This document shows positions 4,341-6,146 of a stretch of 6,146 nt of DNA, in pieces. The translations under genes were made by a program, and so were the position numbers. Below the pieces are notes generated by a model. The model ran no database searches, had not been told where the DNA came from, and saw nothing but the letters and a program-made list of their open reading frames with translations. Positions within the stretch are counted from its first letter, which is position 1; every line of letters starts with the position of its first letter. Origin of the DNA: an uncultured Eubacteriales bacterium (GTDB taxonomy: Bacteria; Bacillota; Clostridia; Oscillospirales; Acutalibacteraceae); assembly GCA_900322105.1 (NCBI GenBank), contig ONYV01000078.1, positions 1-6,146 of the forward strand, in the 5' to 3' direction.

Positions 4341-5993
4341 TTGTTGGAGCTTTTTGGAAAAGGTGTATCTAACGGAATTGCCATCGGCAGGCTTTCGTTT
4401 TACTCTAATTCATCCGATAATGTGCCGAAATACGCAGTGAGCGATACGGCTGCCGAACTCAAGCGCTACAAAAACGCCGTCCGTTCCGCTAAAGTTCATT
4501 TGCAGGAGCTGTATGACAAAGCCTGCCTTCATCTGAGCAAAAGTGAATCGGTCATTTTTCAGACGCACGCCATGATCCTTGAGGATTCCAAATTTGTCGA
4601 AACGGTAGAGAATCTGATCCTGACAAAGCATCTGAATGCGGAATTTGCGGTTCACGACACCGCCTTGAAGATCGCTGAGATCTTTCATTCCATGGACGAT
4701 GAATATTTGCAGCAGCGCTATACCGATATTATGGACGCATCCAACACGGTCCTTGAAATATTGCATCCGAAAAAGAATTTGTTATCGGAAGAGGACGGTC
4801 CTGTTATCATCGCCGCTTCTGAACTCCTGCCCAGTGAGACCATTACGCTGAAACAAAAAAATCTGCTCGGCTTCATCACTACCAAGGGTTCACGAAATTC
4901 TCACACGGCGATTCTCGCCCGTACTCTGGGGCTGCCGCTGATCACTCAGGTAAAAGGTTCGCTGTCACGATTTGACGGACTGAATGCGATCATTGACGGT
5001 CAAAGCGGCAGGATCGTGATCGATCCCGATCACAACACCCTTGGACATTACCGCGCAAAGCTCAAGCATTACGAGGAACAGCAGCATCTTTTGCAGGAAC
5101 AGGTCGGTTTGCCTTCTGTGACAAAGGACGGTCAGAAGGTGATCCTCTCTGCCGTGATCGATTCTCTCGAAGGGATGGAGGCTGCCAAAAACAGCGATGC
5201 GGAAGGCATCGGTCTGTTCAAGACAGATTTCCTCTTCGCAAAGCGCAGCAGTCCTCCGCAGGAAGAAGAACAGTTAGCGGTCTATCAGACATTGCTGAAA
5301 ACTTTCGAGGATCAGAAAGTCGTTGTTCAGCTTGCAAATCTTGGTTCCGAAAAGTCGATACAATATCTGGATATCCCCGAAGAGAAAAATCCTGCGATCG
5401 GTTACAAAGGCATCCGTGTGCTGCTGGATAACAAGGACATTTTTATGACGCAGCTTCGCGCGCTGTTTCGCGCGTCTGTGTTCGGCAATCTGTCGATTCT
5501 GCTGCCGATGGTCAACAGCTTAGAAGAGATCGACTATGTGAAACGAACGATCGAAGAAGTCAAGCTCGATCTGCGTGCCAAAGGTCAGGAATACAGTCGG
5601 GATATCCGATTGGGTACGATGATCGAAACACCTGCTGCGGCGATCATTTCGGATGAGATATGCCGTATCTCAGACTTCATCGTCATTGACACCAACTCTC
5701 TGACACAATATACGCTTGCGATGGACAGAGAAAATCAGAAGCTCGAATATTTCTATGAACCGTACCACAAGTCCATCCTGCGGCTGATCTATTTCATCTG
5801 CAATAATGCTCATTTTGCCAACAAGAAAGTTGCTGTCTGCGGTGAGTTAGCGTCAGAAACACATATCACGAAAAACCTTTTAGCGTTTCAGGCAGATGAG
5901 CTGATCGTTGTGCCTTCCAAACTATTAGGCGTAAAGGCTGCGGTCAGAGCTACTGATACTGAGGACAAGAAAAAAACGATGAGCAGAATATAA
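4341..5993 (+). CDS. PTS enzyme I homologue with altered PEP site
   Basis: Enzyme I moves phosphate from phosphoenolpyruvate to HPr. This 550-residue protein has the full family layout: the N-terminal swivel segment (GKGVSNGIAIG, 7-16), an HPr-binding helical domain (about 30-145), the phospho-histidine domain with GSRNSHTAILAR and His188, and a C-terminal PEP-binding barrel (about 260-540). It is colinear with E. coli enzyme I at an offset of two residues. His188 (E. coli His189), Lys338, Glu429, Asn452, Arg463 and Cys500 are kept. But Arg296, Arg332 and Arg358 are Lys294, Gln330 and Lys356; Mg ligand Asp455 is Ser453; and the DIGGDK loop reads NLGSEK. The C-terminus is about 20-25 residues short. 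It starts with TTG, has its own promoter, and has no ptsH beside it. It is clearly a family member, but PEP-dependent activity is doubtful, so I withhold the symbol ptsI. Confidence 0.85.
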   Translation: MLELFGKGVSNGIAIGRLSFYSNSSDNVPKYAVSDTAAELKRYKNAVRSAKVHLQELYDKACLHLSKSESVIFQTHAMILEDSKFVETVENLILTKHLNAEFAVHDTALKIAEIFHSMDDEYLQQRYTDIMDASNTVLEILHPKKNLLSEEDGPVIIAASELLPSETITLKQKNLLGFITTKGSRNSHTAILARTLGLPLITQVKGSLSRFDGLNAIIDGQSGRIVIDPDHNTLGHYRAKLKHYEEQQHLLQEQVGLPSVTKDGQKVILSAVIDSLEGMEAAKNSDAEGIGLFKTDFLFAKRSSPPQEEEQLAVYQTLLKTFEDQKVVVQLANLGSEKSIQYLDIPEEKNPAIGYKGIRVLLDNKDIFMTQLRALFRASVFGNLSILLPMVNSLEEIDYVKRTIEEVKLDLRAKGQEYSRDIRLGTMIETPAAAIISDEICRISDFIVIDTNSLTQYTLAMDRENQKLEYFYEPYHKSILRLIYFICNNAHFANKKVAVCGELASETHITKNLLAFQADELIVVPSKLLGVKAAVRATDTEDKKKTMSRI

Positions 5994-5999
5994 TAACAC

Positions 6000-6028
6000 A
6001 AACGGCGGAGCGTTCAGCTTCGTCGTTT
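6000..6028 (+). terminator. Stem-loop after the enzyme I gene, probable weak terminator
   Basis: AAACGGCGGAGC (6000-6011) pairs with GCTTCGTCGTTT (6017-6028) through 12 bp including two G-T wobbles, around a 5-nt loop. It begins six bases after the stop codon. The T-run is short (TTTAT), and the next gene starts within 8-23 nt, so it may only attenuate transcription into nth. Confidence 0.5.
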
Positions 6029-6035
6029 ATACTAC

Positions 6036-6146
6036 ATGGATGTGAAAGTAATGGATAATAAAGTCAAAGCCGAAAAAGCAGTGGAGCTGCTTGAAAAAGA
6101 ATATCCCGACGCCGTTTGTTCGCTGGTCTATACCGAACCGCTGCAG
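6036..6146 (+). CDS. nth: Endonuclease III, N-terminal fragment (runs off window)
   Basis: The first 37 codons are present and the frame is open to the window edge. The fragment VELLEKEYPDAVCSLVYTEPLQ matches the conserved N-terminal stretch of endonuclease III (pattern LxxxYPDAxCxLxYxxPxxLL). That enzyme is a DNA glycosylase/AP-lyase that removes oxidised pyrimidines in base excision repair. The helix-hairpin-helix, catalytic Lys/Asp and iron-sulphur cluster lie beyond the window, so identity rests on this short match. The start is uncertain. ATG 6036 has no clear ribosome binding site, while ATG 6051 has a weak purine-rich stretch before it and would drop five residues. It follows the enzyme I gene by 42 nt and may be partly co-transcribed through the intervening hairpin. 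Confidence 0.75.
   Translation, partial: MDVKVMDNKVKAEKAVELLEKEYPDAVCSLVYTEPLQ

Noticed and set aside
5966..6028. Frameshift at the A7 run as the cause of the short enzyme I C-terminus
   Set aside because: The other two frames after the A-run encode nothing resembling the enzyme I C-terminal helix, so the short end appears natural.

Overview
The window looks like chromosomal DNA from an anaerobic Gram-positive bacterium of the class Clostridia, most likely a Ruminococcus-like member of the Oscillospiraceae. The evidence is strong AGGAGG-type ribosome binding sites, textbook sigma-A promoters, a TTG start codon, and the sequence style of the branched-chain amino acid enzymes (for example RQEQNAAHAASGYAR in the acetolactate synthase). 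The genus is an inference; I ran no search.

Layout. Positions 1-416 are non-coding: a short tandem repeat at the edge, a strong bidirectional terminator (68-111), and a structured stretch that abuts the ilvC stop codon. On the minus strand, 3756 down to 417, lies an ilvB-ilvN-ilvC operon. It encodes the large and small subunits of acetolactate (acetohydroxyacid) synthase and ketol-acid reductoisomerase, the first two steps of valine, leucine and isoleucine synthesis. A perfect-consensus promoter (3783-3811) drives it, with only about 19 nt of leader before ilvB. ilvB and ilvN are 12 nt apart and look translationally coupled. A 199-nt hairpin-rich gap precedes ilvC.

The 584-nt divergent region 3757-4340 holds the ilvB promoter, a large GC-rich stem-loop, an inverted and a direct repeat, and a second sigma-A promoter. 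That promoter drives a rightward gene (4341-5993, TTG start) for a homologue of PTS enzyme I. After a hairpin at 6000-6028, the first 37 codons of an endonuclease III (nth) gene run off the right edge.

Function and main point of interest. IlvB/IlvN makes acetolactate and IlvC converts it. The small subunit keeps the residues known to bind feedback valine, so end-product inhibition is probably intact, and I see no T-box or leader peptide ahead of ilvB. The most unusual item is the enzyme I homologue. It keeps the phospho-histidine and the acid/base cysteine. However, by alignment from memory to E. coli enzyme I, the three PEP-binding arginines are Lys, Gln and Lys, and the Mg-binding Asp is Ser. 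It also stands alone without ptsH. It may be a re-purposed or regulatory enzyme I. The rest is standard housekeeping DNA with some unexplained repeats and RNA-structure candidates.
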